Shown: positions 48,205 to 61,495, counted from the first letter of the stretch. The stretch is 64,000 nucleotides of DNA from Lineus longissimus (GCF_910592395.1 NC_088308.1:9255001-9319000), one strand, 5' to 3'. The notes: a model not told the origin generated them from the sequence alone. Program-made: numbers and translations.

Positions 48205-51200
48205 CGAAATCCAAATCATCTTTCCAACCTGTACCCCCCCCCCCAACGGTAAGTACGCAAGGAATGTATGTACATGTACCTCAAATTTACAAGCTCTCCA
48301 TCCACCATCCCCGACAATTAATGCACGGTGCGTACATACCGAACGACTGAATGAACTACGGGGCCTTTTTATCGAAGTCTGGCGTTCTAGACTTCTGGTC
48401 TGACGTGCCCAAAATAGTCTATGACTGTTTATCGTTCTGTAAATGGGAATGTATCGCCTATTTCCAATTGTATCGTCAAAGGTATGCTGAGCACGATTTA
48501 TCATTTGCCTGATTCAGCGTTACTACTATTGTAGGCCAGATACAAAGATCATTAGTTTAGTATCAGCGCCCGCGCCTCAGATCTTTACTGATTCTGGATA
48601 ATAGTTCTCATTTCTGGTTTTCAGAATATTTTTTTCTTCGAAGATGACAACTGTTTCTATTGTTTTCCCCCCTTACCTGACCAGTCAACACGATCCAGCC
48701 AGTGGCCCTAAGGGCTTCAAAGAACACAAAGAGTTATTAATACATGTGGTTCTTTATGTATGAAAGAAAACGGTTTTCTGACGCCTCCTCAAATATCAGA
48801 TTCACAGGCTGGCGGAAAGTAGAAAAACAAAAAAGTTGTAAAAAGGCCAGTTTGACTGGCAAAACTTCTTTTTTGAAGCTTGGTCACGTGCTTAAAGAGT
48901 GAGAATTTAACAAAACCAATTATAATAGGACACGTACGGGTGACTATCAAAATAGAGAATGAAAAAACCCAACTTATTCTGAACTCATTTGAAAAAGTTC
49001 TAATACTAATGCTACATGTATTATCACGTTTAATGTTGCCTTAAAATCCGACGCACACACTAGTTTGCATAAGTTTCCCAGTTCGCTTCCTTAGCGCTAT
49101 CAAAGAGAATAATTCAGTGGACAAGGGGGTTGGTGCATTTCCACCATTCACCATTATTATTACCATTTGACGTCATCTTTGCCGTCATCTCGGAACGACT
49201 CCGGAATTTCCGAAAGATCATCGGAAGTATTCAGGTTTTTCTGTGTTACCGAGAATAACGGCTTGATAGATACGCCATAAGCCGCATCACTCGCGTAGCT
49301 TTGACGGTCGATTTGGCCGATTTACTCCCCGCAGCGCATTGTGGGCATAGTTCTGACAAAATATGACAAAATGGGAAGTTAAAGGATTATTTCTCTTGTT
49401 TTGAAATTTGTAGGAAGAAACTAGTAAAAGTAAAGAATTTTCGAATCAAGCATAAAGCACAAAAGCCCTTTGGACGCAATTTTACTAGTCGACAACGTCA
49501 TTGGATGATATGGATAAAGACTAGCAATTGCTTTTACTGAAAACCCCATGTACATTTACACTAGGCCTTTCTGTACCAAACTGAAGTAAAATCATTTACT
49601 AGTCTTTATTCATATCACCCAATGATACGTTTCAAAAAGTCAGTACCAGAGCGTTAGAATAGGATTTCAAGTGGGGCGGATAAACATAAGTCGAGCCTAA
49701 CAAAAATCGTAACCTCTACTACGGCTAGTAAGAAAACACATTATAAATTGACAAACTACCGACTGAGTTACTTAATAAGCGACACCTAAACGTGGTGCAG
49801 GCCTCATGGTGCGTAGTGCACGGTGTCGGAAATAGCGTCTTTTTGTGAGTGCGCATTTGTCGTGCTTGTGTTTCTACGCATGTTATACAATAAGCTCCAC
49901 AAAAAGTCAAATATGTTTTATTCGTAAAAATTTAGTGCCAACATACTACGTGTAGACAACTAGTGATATATTCTCAAAAACTGATAAGTAATTCGAATAT
50001 TCCTACAATTTGCTTTTTTCGACAAATTTCTCGCACTTGAAATGAACGATTCAAAATGCAATTTAATGTACTCTGACGTCATCAGGATGGACGCCAAAAC
50101 CGACAGAGAGTCTGCTTTCAATTGTAGAGTGGTTTCCATCTTTTCTCAATTCTGATATAACTTCACACTTATTATATGTGAATGCTAATACTCGTGAAAT
50201 GAAGTGTGCATTAGGTGAAAAAACACGCATTAGTCTATCATAACTTACCCATCGAACCATCATTGTGCGTTTAAAGGTCGTCTAGAAAAAGATTTACAGT
50301 CAAGGTTATTTTACAAATATATTAGAAATTGACTTTATTTACAATAAGCAATATTTGGGATATTGGATACCAAGAACATGGCCCACAGTGGGGTGACTAT
50401 ATTGAGACGCAGCTGATCAGATCGACGGAGGCGAGAGGGGATCGGACATTCTTAGGTCAAACCTTAATGACCATTGAGCTTGGGATTAGAATGGAATCAA
50501 CCAATGATCACTGGGTATCACATCGGTACTAATAATATATGCTGATTATAGTTGTAGCCATCAAACTTCCCATCGAAGCCAGCTAGCCTGCAAAAAACAC
50601 GAGATTAGGAAAACCACGCCCGCACATTCTCAACACACCATGTCTTTCAAATTGCAATCATAATACCCGATGATTATATTTATTGTATACCGCCGAAAAA
50701 AACAAATTTTTCATTTAACATTTTGCTATCATTCCTTTATATTTCCCAGCGTATACCACGTGCACATCCCGGGTTGACAGCAATTCTGCTATGAGTTGGA
50801 TTCTTGCAGGTGATAAACATCATATATGAGGGCATTTATTTCCTTCTTAAAGTCCTGGAGGGGGACATCTCTCCTCAGGTCATTAAAGAGTGTCGGTTCT
50901 GATAATTACAAGAAGAAAGTGACACCGCTCAAATTTTTTTAGGATAGCTCCGGACGAGAAACGATTTTTAATTTTCACCTGGCCTCAAGCTTAGTCTCGC
51001 CGCTTGAATACACCGTCTGATCGCCTAAGACGGCAAGGGAAGCCGTTGAGAGGACACTTTTCCGCCAGGCTTCAAACATACGATGCAAGTGAGCCGTAAA
51101 GCCCAGACGATCCAGCCGATACTGACCCTGGTAAAGCTAATTAAGCCACCCAAGCGTTAGATCAGCTTCGGATGGGGAACGGCCGTAGGACATGTTTTAT

Positions 51201-51639
51201 CTACATGTAACCGTTGACTAAACAACCGAAGGGAATATACTACAAGTAGACTGAAATGTTATGGCAATTTAACTGTTGAGGACAAACGATGAACAGCAGA
51301 CAGGAGTATTTTTGTGGGGGTGTAACATTTTGGCGTGTCACTTACCTAGGCCAAGGTAAGGCCTGATCTCAATTATTGCAAATTTATGCCCGGCTAATGC
51401 GGTTTTGATGCAGTTAGTGTCTTTTAATGAAACATGTACTTTTGCTTCCTACCAATGGGGCGCCGCAGGTTGGAAAATCCCACTGGCTATAAGATAGGTT
51501 AAAAAATTTTTCACTTCGTAGTAATGTTTATGTAGAATCTTTACATCTTTATGTTAAGATGTAACTAAGAATCCTAGAGGAATCTTCAAAAGAATATTCA
51601 AGTACACTGAATTAGAGCTAACTAAGAATCGTATGACAA
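48205..51639. other. No confident gene; GC-richer patch at 50980-51200
   Basis: A C run of 11 lies at 48234-48244. 50980-51200 is GC-richer with short structured-looking segments, and I could not assign it to an RNA family. Nothing else is seen. Confidence 0.3.
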
Positions 51640-51990
51640 CCTTATCAGGGGTTTCAACCTTGGCTGGTGGAGAAGGAAGGAAAGAACCACCATCTTACGG
51701 CTTCGCATGACACGATAGTGGAGCCACCTGCAGATAACCGGGCTGGCAAACTCCTCACAGTACCCATGTTGTGGGGACAAGAATACCAGACCGTATACAT
51801 CACGTCGCCCAAGACAACGCTCTACTTGAAGCATTGCGGGGAACGACCTGGCCTATGGCCGGAGGATCAAGATGGCAAGATTGAACTGTGGGGAAGGGAT
51901 CAGAATAAAGGTCACAGTCCACTTGGCGACAGTCAATGACCTTAGCATTTAATACTGTCGTCGAACGCGAAGAAGAAGACAAAGAAGCTA
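51640..51990 (+). mobile_element. Possible retroelement 3' end
   Basis: A GC-richer stretch ending GTCGAACGCGAAGAAGAAGA, a tail like the S1 SINE tail at 41722-41745. The 90-codon frame upstream has no reverse transcriptase motif. Assignment rests on the shared tail and composition only. Confidence 0.35.
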
Positions 51991-54571
51991 TTACAGAGAA
52001 CGATGACTGAGAAATACCAAAGTGTCATTCCATTGTTCTTGAAATAGCTTAATACTGATTGTAAACTTGTAATACTATAGGTGTATCTACCAAGAAATGT
52101 ATGTTAGTCATGAATGCCCCCTGGGGTAGATGTAGGATATCCGTGTTGTGATGTTTAATATATCCATAACTTGTATTGTGTCAGGTCAGTGATAGTGTTT
52201 CAATGTAATTAGGGTGATGATATTTACGTTATGCCAGGAGAACTTGCCATTAAATGCCCTATGGCGAAGAGAAATATAAGTGTAATTCCAGGGAAATGTT
52301 ATGAGATTTGTAGAATGTACTGCATATGCAGAGATCCGTTACTAATGTCAGTGCTGATGGAACGTGGTCCTAACCTGGTGTCGAAACACAAAGTCAATAC
52401 AGGGTCGACCATGAATACACCGCGCATGATTTTTATTGACAATAAAAATGTGATAATATTACAGAGAGTCTCCACAATAGCAATCTGGGGGCATATATCA
52501 ACGTCTGCGATTAGAAGGGCGAAACTTCTAATAAAAGGGCGCGAGGCAGATTTGATTATGATTCCATTTAAGGAAACCTATCACGAAACGCTTATAACAA
52601 TGGGGAGTTTTGAACGACCCGGTTAAAACCTAAGGCGGGAGTACGCTTCCATTGATAAATCTTAGTAGTTTCGAGTTCCCCAGGTAGTTGATTGTGTGAG
52701 CTGGGCATCTGGGTAAAACTGCTTATAACGTTGCATAACATTACTGACTCCAGTCAATGAACTGCATAAGAGGTAATCACCAATTTATTTATTTTACTAC
52801 ATGTACGTTCAGCAGTCTAAATAAAGATTTTGTGCCGCGGCTGGATCTTTTCAAATGATGCTAGAACCTAAAAGTTCATTATCTTGTTGTGTTCTTGTTG
52901 TTGCCAATGAAAAAGCGCAATTTATATTGAACACATAACGTGCATAAAGACTTAGGTTATTCAGAGATACATTTGGATAGATGAATATCGGTAGAATGTC
53001 GTGATTGCTATTATCAAACGCACACTTTGGAAAAACAAGATAATTGATAATTCTTCGGGGTCTTAGTGTTTCTATAAATACCAAAGGTACTCGCGTTGTA
53101 TGGTAACGTCACAAAAATGTGAGATCGAAACAACCTCGGTCCAAGTTTGCAAACGTGATTGTCACATTGTAACAACGTGTAGAATAGAGACATGAACGGG
53201 ACGAGGTTGTAATTACAAGTGACATGCGGCAAATAATCACCTTTCTGTCAACGACAGTGCCTTATCAGATTCAAATTACATGCTTGCGTTGTGTAACTAA
53301 ATACAGGATGTCGAAAAATAGTCTTGGTAGTTTCAAAGTAGAGTTCACCTTTTCTTCAAATATTTTTTTTTCTGAGAAAGTTTTTTGCATTGTTAACTAG
53401 AAGTATGAGAGAAGTATTGAGATTTTGAAGCGGCCGCTAAATGTAGGAAAAAAGGAATAACGGCCTTACGCTACCAAAGCAGTGCGCATAAAACCACCAA
53501 AAATCGCTTTGTTTTATGAGGAAGTTTTCTGACAAAGACTAGTAATGCACAAAAAGTCCAATGGTTACGTGGACCAGCGATTTCAGCTCTTTCAGATTCA
53601 ATAGTTGCCAATTCAAGCAGTGACAGTAGGACCACCTCATCACACTACTAACACTGCGCCGGAGTTGCCACTACAAAGTAAACAATCATGAAAATATAGT
53701 TTATGGAAAATGCGTAAATTGCTGATTTATGCAGCCTTAAATGAGTTTACGATGAGTGCCAGTCTATTAGTTAATCATTTCCTTTTCTTGATATGTTATG
53801 AATGGATGTCAAATTGTCGATAAATTGCAGTGTTGTTTTCAACGTGATTTCACCAGACATAGTCCTATAGCTCTAAACATGCAACATTTTCCTTACAAGG
53901 AACTGCATTAGGAAATATTGCTTTTTGAAAGCGTTGGACAACTTTTAGCACCCCCTTTCTCCATGGCAGGTCCGATATGAGGAACAACTAAAAATTAAAA
54001 CAATTACCTTAATTTTACTTAATCTATCTTTTAGAATATAACGATGGTTTTAAATTCAAATGGGCAATTAAGAATTACCCGTGTGAGATACCGACTGATA
54101 TCACCAATCAGATGCTAAATACATTTTGACATGTAATCTGTGATTGTAATTTACAGAAAACGCAAGATATAAGATGTTTTAAAAATGACAAACATTTTGC
54201 GAAATGCCACTAAGCATAATTTGCACTGATTGGCCTAAATGACAAATACGTGATCAGAAACACCTTAATTGATGAAATAAAACTGATAAATCTTTGCTCC
54301 TTTAATTAAGTTATATGTCATTTGTAGCATGGTCACATAGCGATAAGTTTATAGCTCTCATTTGATTAGAGCATTTAAGTTACATATCATATAATATCAA
54401 AGTTTTCTAACATCGATTTTGCTAATGGTTTTTCAGAGTATTGATATCTGTCTTAGAAGGAAAGATCCAGAAAAATCAAGTTCAATGCACTGATTTGTAA
54501 CCGATATTCAACTCTAGCTTCACCGCTTCCCGGAAACGTGCCGCGTAATTGAGGATAGCTTCTTTCTCCAG
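51991..54571. other. No confident gene
   Basis: The 131-codon plus frame at 52231-52626 has no domain or splice support. The rest is AT-rich with nothing recognised. Confidence 0.25.
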
Positions 54572-54700
54572 GGAAAACTGTGCCGGGTGTCACAGTGGAT
54601 TACTTCCTGCCACCCCCGCCTCATTATCTTGTCTTCCCGAGGACGGGACACGTGTGCCGCGGAATCCACAATGATTACCAAGAGCATCCTGTGATTCACG
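54572..54700 (+). CDS. Candidate phase 1-1 exon; strand ambiguous
   Basis: Acceptor CTTCTTTCTCCAG, 129 nt open in one frame (VTVDYFLPPPPHYLVFPRTG then HVCRGIHNDYQEHPVIH), and a GTATAA donor-like end, giving symmetric phase 1-1 boundaries as in extracellular modules. The minus strand over 54520-54876 is also open for 118 codons with high third-position GC, so the coding strand is unsettled. No family is recognised. Confidence 0.25.
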
Positions 54701-56590
54701 GTATAATCCGCTGCAATAATCGACCAACCTGAGGGCTCGATGCGTTTATATGTTTTTTCTCCTACTCGCTCGTAATTGGAATTCTGTACAGCAAATGGAA
54801 ATCGCAGTACAAGTACGAAGGATATTTCCTTGGCTGAAGCTATTTTTCGTTGATTGGACGCAAGAAATAGTTTCAACGAGTTGATTTACATTTTGATTTA
54901 CCATGCAGGGGTTTAGCTAGCTTTTTGGTCTGGGGGAAGGGTCATTTGCCCTCCTGCCTCCTCGCTAACTACGCCCATGTTTACCGCGTGTGATTTCAAT
55001 TTCACCATGACAGAAGTTAAAAAATTGTGTAACCTTGCCTGGGGTTGTTCTTTGTTAGAAAATATTGCATCCCATGTATCAATTGTTCGATGGCTATTGT
55101 CCTTAGTGACCAATAGAATACGATGGTCTTCATATCTGTTAAACCGTGGTAAAGTATGCAACAGTAGTATAGACAGCACAAATCAAAACGCTGGCCTTAG
55201 TTACTCGAATGTGGCAGCGTAGCATATTCTCGTACAGTTATAGTGATCAAATGGCCTGGCCAAACCATGATGGAACATTTTCCATATTGCTCAACACTTC
55301 CTTTTGAAACACCGCCTGTTGTACATACATGTACATACACTGGTACATGTATATCAAAGCAAGCAAACCACATGATTTTAGTGTATCTGAATACAACTCA
55401 CCAAAAAAACCCCGGCAGCATCAATGATACGAAAAGTGAGATGCCTTCATTTGTAAGGACGTTTTGTCCGTATTAAGGAAAAGGACGGACTCTACTTGCA
55501 GGCAGAACATAATAGCAGCAAGAGGAGAGAGAGCAACCGTGTAAAATGGCTTGATGAAGTAAAGCAATGTGTTGCGGGGCTGCATGGTTGGCTTAGTGAA
55601 GACCTTGCCAATGACAGAAGACAAAGGCAAAGATATACCTCGCAATTTCAATAGCCTGATCTTATCATAATGCTGTTGAGTAAGTTAAAGCTGTTCAATG
55701 CAACATCCGTGCCCAGGCATGCCAGGGAATGAGTGTAACCCAATAGAAGAGCATCTTTTCATCACAGGTAACATTCGTGAGGAGGGAACGTGGTGATGAA
55801 TGGGGACAACTCAGAAGGAGAGGGCTGTTGGAGTGGCGCTTTGGAAACATCAGCGCCTGTCTCTTCTGAACTTCCGCGACGATTCCCGGCCGGTCCCGGT
55901 ACACTCATGTGATGGAGAGGGCAACTCGACTGCGTAGGTTTCCACCGGGGTCACCGGTTTTCTCTTACTTACATTTCAATCGTCTAATATTGTTTATTGA
56001 GCGAATAATGTCCTACATGCAGCTGACGCGGAGCTCTCAACTCAATATATATTTTAAGTCGGTGGGTATCATGTAGCTAGCGCATAGGCACTAGCATTAC
56101 TTGGAGATTATCTATCATTTTCCGTTTAAAGTCGACTACTTTTGGGCGTTTTCTTTAAGATGTTGAATAGAAGCAATTATAGTTTGGAACACCATTAGTT
56201 GCCAGTCACACACTGCATATCAAATTGCCATACTCTAATTAAGAGATTGAGTGGGTAGTAAATTAGAGTTATTTAGACAGAACCATCACTTTACTTTTAT
56301 TTACTGCCTTTACATTTCTTTTCGCCAACATTATTCCTTATTTGTCTAATCATGTCTAATTCGGTTTTAAATCCACTAAATTGTTTTAAAACGTTGATGA
56401 GGGAAAAATCGTTATTCAGCATTACATTGCCGTAATCCGTAACCTGATGTCTCCTGACGAGTGCTTCCGAATGGAATTGGTGCTATTGTACTTCAGAAAC
56501 CAAATTAAAAGCATCAGAACTAATCAAATCACTTCGGTAAGATACCAATGCTCTATATCTTACTATACTAGCTATATACTTAGCTTAAGG
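54701..56590. other. No confident gene besides SINE S2
   Basis: Overlapping short frames only; the SINE copy is at 55895-56055. Confidence 0.3.
55895..56055 (+). mobile_element. SINE family S2 copy 2 (5' incomplete)
   Basis: GCGTAGGTTTCCACCGGGGT, CACCGGTTTTCTCTTACTT, GCGAATAATGT and AGCTCTCAACTCAATATAT parallel the copy at 30788. Confidence 0.65.
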
Positions 56591-56757
56591 AATTAATACC
56601 GAGCTGGCGGTCATTGGTTGTATAATCAAGACCGCTCGGGTAGACCGAAAATGCAGTCCAAAACCCGAGGCGCTTCGCCGAGGGTTTTGGACGTAATTTG
56701 AGGTCTACCCGAGCGGTCTTGATTATACAACCAATGACCGACAGCGAGGTATTAATT
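56591..56757. mobile_element. Foldback family G copy 3, near-perfect palindrome
   Basis: Outer arms AATTAATACC / GGTATTAATT. Main arms 56608-56646 and 56702-56740 are perfect 39-bp inverted repeats. Inner arms GTCCAAAACCC (56656-56666) and GGGTTTTGGAC (56682-56692) cap a GGCG-CTT-CGCC tip. It shares the GAGGTATTAATT..CTATTCTAAAA edge with copies 1 and 2. A partial relative is at 57100-57150. Confidence 0.85.
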
Positions 56758-59700
56758 TCTATTCTAAAAGGTTTCAAAATTAAACAAATTAAATACGATT
56801 TGAAAGGTATATATGTTCCGTTTTTGTCAAAGAATGATCCAGCCTGGTGTCCGGAACTCCGCCATATTGTTGCTTGTGAAGATGACGTCACGCAGCAAGG
56901 GAATTCCAAGTCTGCTAGCTCGATTTCTGAATCCTGACTGACGACCTCGAAAGAGTCCTCGGGTATCCTCCCTACTTCACAAATCCCAATATCGGGGAAT
57001 ACTTCAAAATCTCGTGTTCTTGACATTGTTTTGTGGGGCTGAGTCGTTGCTTCTTGGTGAAAATAATTCGTCTGCTAAAATTCAGAATTTTATACCTACC
57101 CAGGCGGTCATTGGTTACGATACCAAGACCGCTCCGATCAAAACGAGGCGTAATGTATTTTGTATTAGAAACAATGATATACTGTGACTAAGGCCTTTTA
57201 GAATACACCATCATGACGCCAGGCTAAATCGTACTAGTTCCCCTAAAATAAATGTGCACAGTATACATGGTTCCTGGAAGCAAGAGTATAAAGGCTGTTA
57301 CAAATAAATTTCTCTCACAACAGCAACGACAGCCCGGCCAGCTGTACATGTACCAAGCCTATCTTGAAAGTTGCTAATTTTACTATTTCTGCGCCTGAAT
57401 TGTTGTATCTTATTTGTATCAGGTCACAGGAAGATACATGTGCAGCACCATAGAGAAAAATTACTCTAGTACATCCGCAAGTCGCACAAAGCTCATTGTT
57501 TTATTCCAAGAGAATGACGCGTCCAGAAAATGATGAGGATTCAGGTTATTCCAAGCCCTTTAAGGAACGAGTCATATCAGAAGGCCGTTCTAAAGGATGT
57601 CTGAAATGGTTACTTATCAGAGTCTTCCTGTCAATACGGTGATTCGTGTATCCATCTAAAATCACCGGTGATCCCTGAAACACTTTCCAAATGAGGACTT
57701 CGGTGCCAGAACTACTTGTTACTATTACTTGATTATACAGAGCTAGAGTTACACTTGTTTGTTTTTAAATCAAAAATAAAAAAATCATTAAATTACACAA
57801 ATGGACAACACCTCATCATGTAAGACTCTCGATTCTTAAATCCTTTGTGAGCTTACGCTCCGCACAGTTTGTACTTCATTTCCAGCAATCACGCAAGGTC
57901 GCATTCAGTGAAAACCTACCCTAACCGAGATGAATTAATTAACCGCGAAAGACTTCAGAACAACTGCCTCGGGTATCTTCACCAATCATGTCTAAACCAA
58001 ATCAAGAAATTATTGTCGCTTTTATTGGTACCGATATCTTTCTTAATACTTATAGTACTTTGCCCACGGTCGCGTGTGACGTCGTCGTTCTTGTTGTTTC
58101 CGATAATCGAAAAATATTTATGTGTTTTTGCCTTGACATTATAGTCTTAACCATTACATGTAGCTCAGGAGTACTTATTAAAGATTATATCGTCTTTCGT
58201 TTTTTGACCTGAAGCCTTCATCATGTTAGGTATTAAACGCGACCCATTTTCATTTTATTCCTGCTATACGTTATTGCTTCATGATACACATAGCGATGTG
58301 TACAATATTGTGCTGAGTATTCCAACTGATTCAACATGTATTGTGTTATTTCTTTCGGCGTATACATGTAACTGCGCGTTACTATGTGAGATATAGTTTT
58401 TTTTGCCAAGTTTTTGTTCTATAAAGTCTGTTCATATTTTTGCCTTGATCATTGGTTGTCTTTATTAACACGAGATTGGCATTTACTCTTCTTAATGACA
58501 CAAAATTAAGTGAGATACCTCCACAGTTTCAACATGTACTAAAATGAAAATCTGTAAAATTATGTACATGCAGTAGCTTATATTACACTCTGATGCGGCA
58601 GCTTGTCTCTGTGAGGACTTGATGGGACGGGAGATGTCAGGGACAGAAAACAATGGCGAAGGTCCCTCGAGCTCGCGCTTCTGATGGCTCAAACTGCCAT
58701 ATTGCGCTTCAGTAAGTAGGGATGTCACTCCACCTGCTATATGAAGTGAACCCATATTCCCGCAAATATGTTTTAATTTATTTCAATCATCACTATAAGA
58801 ACGCCGGTGAAAAATATCCGTAATGATAATACGTTATGCGGAACATTTATCTTGTTCAGCGAAATATAGTTAAGGTTTGACTATTAGATTAATTATGTAG
58901 ACGTTGAGGAGTTCCATTATCTAAAAGACAGCTGCGTTGAGTTCATTTCGAATAAGCTGGTGTTTTAAAATACACTTCTGCCATGACAAGAAAGATGTAA
59001 TGTATTAAGCACTACCAGAAACTAGTGACCAATAGAAACATGAGAGCTGACCCTGAGCACAAGGAAAAACTTTTCAATTAAAAGGCCCAGATACTAGTTC
59101 ATGTAGTTGGTCCATGTTGATATATGACCAATGGGAGGATTAAATCTTTGACTTTGTGAATCTTTGCTATTCACCATTTCTATCGCATTCACCAAATTTG
59201 GCCACGAACCGACGTCAAAACGCGTAGCTGTTTCGGTGAATGACAATATACAAGTGACCGTCCATATTTCAGTTTTGGGAACTCTGCAAGAGTCTGTCCA
59301 TGTACATGTACATGCCGACTTGATCACACCACAGCGAGCATTCTGAGGGACTGAAGCACAAACACAGCCAAGGTACAGTACCAAAGTCTACTGAAAGTAG
59401 ATCAACCCTCTGGATTCCAGGAGGCTTATATCAGTACTAACAAGATGCAGCTATGCACTCCTTTCTTGGTAAGATGTGATTTCAATGAACTGTTTTATGT
59501 CCGGGGTTTTTAGTGGGGTATTTGCAAAACCAGCTCCAGCAACGTGTTCATTTTGCAAGAAATAGAATACAAATATGAAGACGATGTCATTCCTGTGTCA
59601 ACGGAAGTCAGTCTTCTGCTACCGAGAATCCATTGTTGAGGAATTCCTTGACAACAACATCATGCTACCATTTTCACAATGCAGCTCATCATTTCACTTT

Positions 59701-60471
59701 GTTTGCCTATGATGCTGATGATGATTGATCAGTGGGGACTGTTGATGCCAAGTGATTGGAAGGGACACGCGTGACTGGCGCGGACAATGGACGTATCAGT
59801 CGCTTTGGCAGCAAAATGCACAAATTAGATTGATAGGATCAGATGATTTGATTGTGGGCTGAGATTGTGATTCCAAGGGTAAATATCGACAGAGTATTTG
59901 ATTGAGTGGTTCGAGACTGATTGAATCGATATTTAACAATTTATCGATTGTATTCGAGGCACAAAAGTTACATGGTACAGCTACAACCATCGGACATATC
60001 ATGCTACTTCACAATTTGTTTTGTCTGAAATAGGCCGATCTCACCATGAAATCCCTATTATTAAATCATTAGATCAATCGCTTGACTTGCGGCAGCTTTT
60101 TCCTTGGTTCGTTTCGACAGGAATCACACGAATGATGCAAAAAACCGATACAAAAAGCAGTCTGTAGACGTTAGGGCTGTCACCAGGCACATTTGTCATG
60201 TTTACTCGCATCTATCGACTCCAACCTAAGGCGATTGCTCCCCTAAACGAATCTTCCAGATCGTGTTACCATCGGCAAAGCTGTGAACTTTCGAACCGCG
60301 TGTGTCCTTCATCGGATGCCAATAGCCCTCTCTTCAATCGATCAATCCCTGGATTGATCGGAATATATACTAGCGGTGCCCAATCATGCATCCAATTCAG
60401 CACAGTTCTATTGGATATCTGTATGAATTGCAGCAGGGGAACACGGGCTCACTGAACACGACATTGATTAC
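56758..60471. other. No confident gene
   Basis: A minus frame from an ATG at 57026 runs 148 codons through the foldback at 56591-56757; its N-terminal part (GRIPEDSFEVVSQDSEIELA) is acidic and protein-like but unassigned. Minus 58580-58755 (GSLHIAGGVTSLLTEAQYGS..) is another unassigned open stretch. Both strands are open at 59094-59384. Confidence 0.25.
57100..57150. repeat. Partial family G arm
   Basis: GGCGGTCATTGGTTACGATA and CCAAGACCGCTC resemble the left arm of 56608-56646. No mate arm is seen. Confidence 0.6.
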
Positions 60472-60645
60472 CTTTTGCTCCAAAGGGAATACCTTATCGT
60501 CGGATTGGTGCGTGCTCGCCAATCGAATTGACCATTTAGCGTCGGGGATGCATTGAGCAGCAACAAGATAAATTGTGCTGTCGATGACAAGTAATTGGTG
60601 ATACTTCATGCATGTAACACTTTCTTCAGTCCTCTTTGTTGACAT
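60472..60645 (-). CDS. Candidate 5' coding exon, unknown product
   Basis: Minus strand: ATG at 60645, 58 codons (MSTKRTEESVTCMKYH.., then LLVIDSTIYLVAAQCIPDAK), ending in phase 0 at a consensus donor AAAAG|GTAATC. Not recognised. An opposing plus-strand candidate exon (60630-60797) overlaps by 16 bp. Confidence 0.22.
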
Positions 60646-60797
60646 TTAGAGAATTTTCAAGACGCCTGGCCAGTTTTTTTGCATCATTTCATAACACAAG
60701 ATTTAGCCTCAACGTAAGTCAAGAGGAAAACCGCAACAAATTTACAAATACGAACCGACCTGTGCCTTGGCGCCCCTCGACGTTGCTTTGCTCTTTG
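60630..60797 (+). CDS. Candidate exon, unknown product
   Basis: Acceptor ACACTTTCTTCAG, 56 open codons in phase 0-0, and donor GTGAGT after CTCTTTG. It contains RRLASFFASFHNTRFSLN. Not recognised. Confidence 0.2.
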
Positions 60798-61091
60798 GTG
60801 AGTCAGAGATTTTTAAGCAGATGTAGCAGCTGAAGAACGGTTTATGACTAGATCCATTATGGTACTCGGTACTCAGTGTCCCCCTAAATTGTAACATTTG
60901 TAAAGGTTGCCCCGGAAGCATTTCAGATAGCTGTCACTGAATATCAGTTGTCGAATTCAAGACGGCCTTTGTCGACAATGCCATGCAGAAATTAACAACC
61001 ATAGTAATTATTGGCACAGAAATCTGAAACTTATACATGTATGGCTAGCCTTCTTTGCAAGCAACACAGACATAGGTTTAAACATAGATGT

Positions 61092-61280
61092 AGACACATA
61101 CAGAAACACAAACACAAACACAAACACAACCACAACCACAACCACAACCACAACCACAACCACAACCACAAACACGAACACGAACACAAACACAAGCACA
61201 AACACAAGCACAACCACAACCACAACCACAACCATAAACACAAACACAAACACAAACACAAACACAAACACAAGCATAAA
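61092..61280 (+). repeat. Hexanucleotide microsatellite (ACAAAC/ACAACC variants)
   Basis: About 30 units of 6 bp with segregating variants (ACAAAC, ACAACC, ACAAGC, ACGAAC) arranged in blocks. The His/Lys/Asn frame on the plus strand and the Val/Phe or Leu/Cys/Trp frames on the minus strand are by-products. Confidence 0.92.
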
Positions 61281-61394
61281 CAGTGACATAAACAGAGACG
61301 TCGACATAGGCATAGACACTAGATTCAATAAATCTTTGGTTTACGTCTCATTTAAAGGACGAAATAATCGAATTTATAATGGGAGTAAAGCAAC

Positions 61395-61495
61395 TTGCTC
61401 AGCGCCGCAGTGCGGAAATCGCACCCACGACTCTACGATCATGAGGCCCAGCCATTAACAACTTGACCACACTGCTCCTCGCTATGTTAACCTGG
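61395..61495 (-). mobile_element. tRNA-derived SINE head (minus strand)
   Basis: Read on the minus strand: A-box-like GTGTGGTCAAGTTGTTAATG, then GTGGGTGCGATTTCCGCA (B-box-like) and CAGTGCGG..GCGCTGAGCAAG, the order of a tRNA-derived SINE. Confidence 0.6.

Noticed and set aside
48067-48504. 145-codon minus frame
   Set aside because: Starts in unique DNA and runs into the end of the family A transposon; no domain.
50980-51200. 5S rRNA-like segment
   Set aside because: Only scattered words (AAGCTAA, CGGATGGGG) resemble 5S rRNA; the promoter and overall fold could not be aligned.
56580-57026. 148-codon minus frame
   Set aside because: Its C-terminal half is the arm of the palindromic element, so it is not a conserved single gene; the N-terminal half remains unassigned.
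61008-61328. Val/Phe-rich, Leu/Cys-rich and His/Lys-rich long frames
   Set aside because: Direct products of the hexanucleotide microsatellite.
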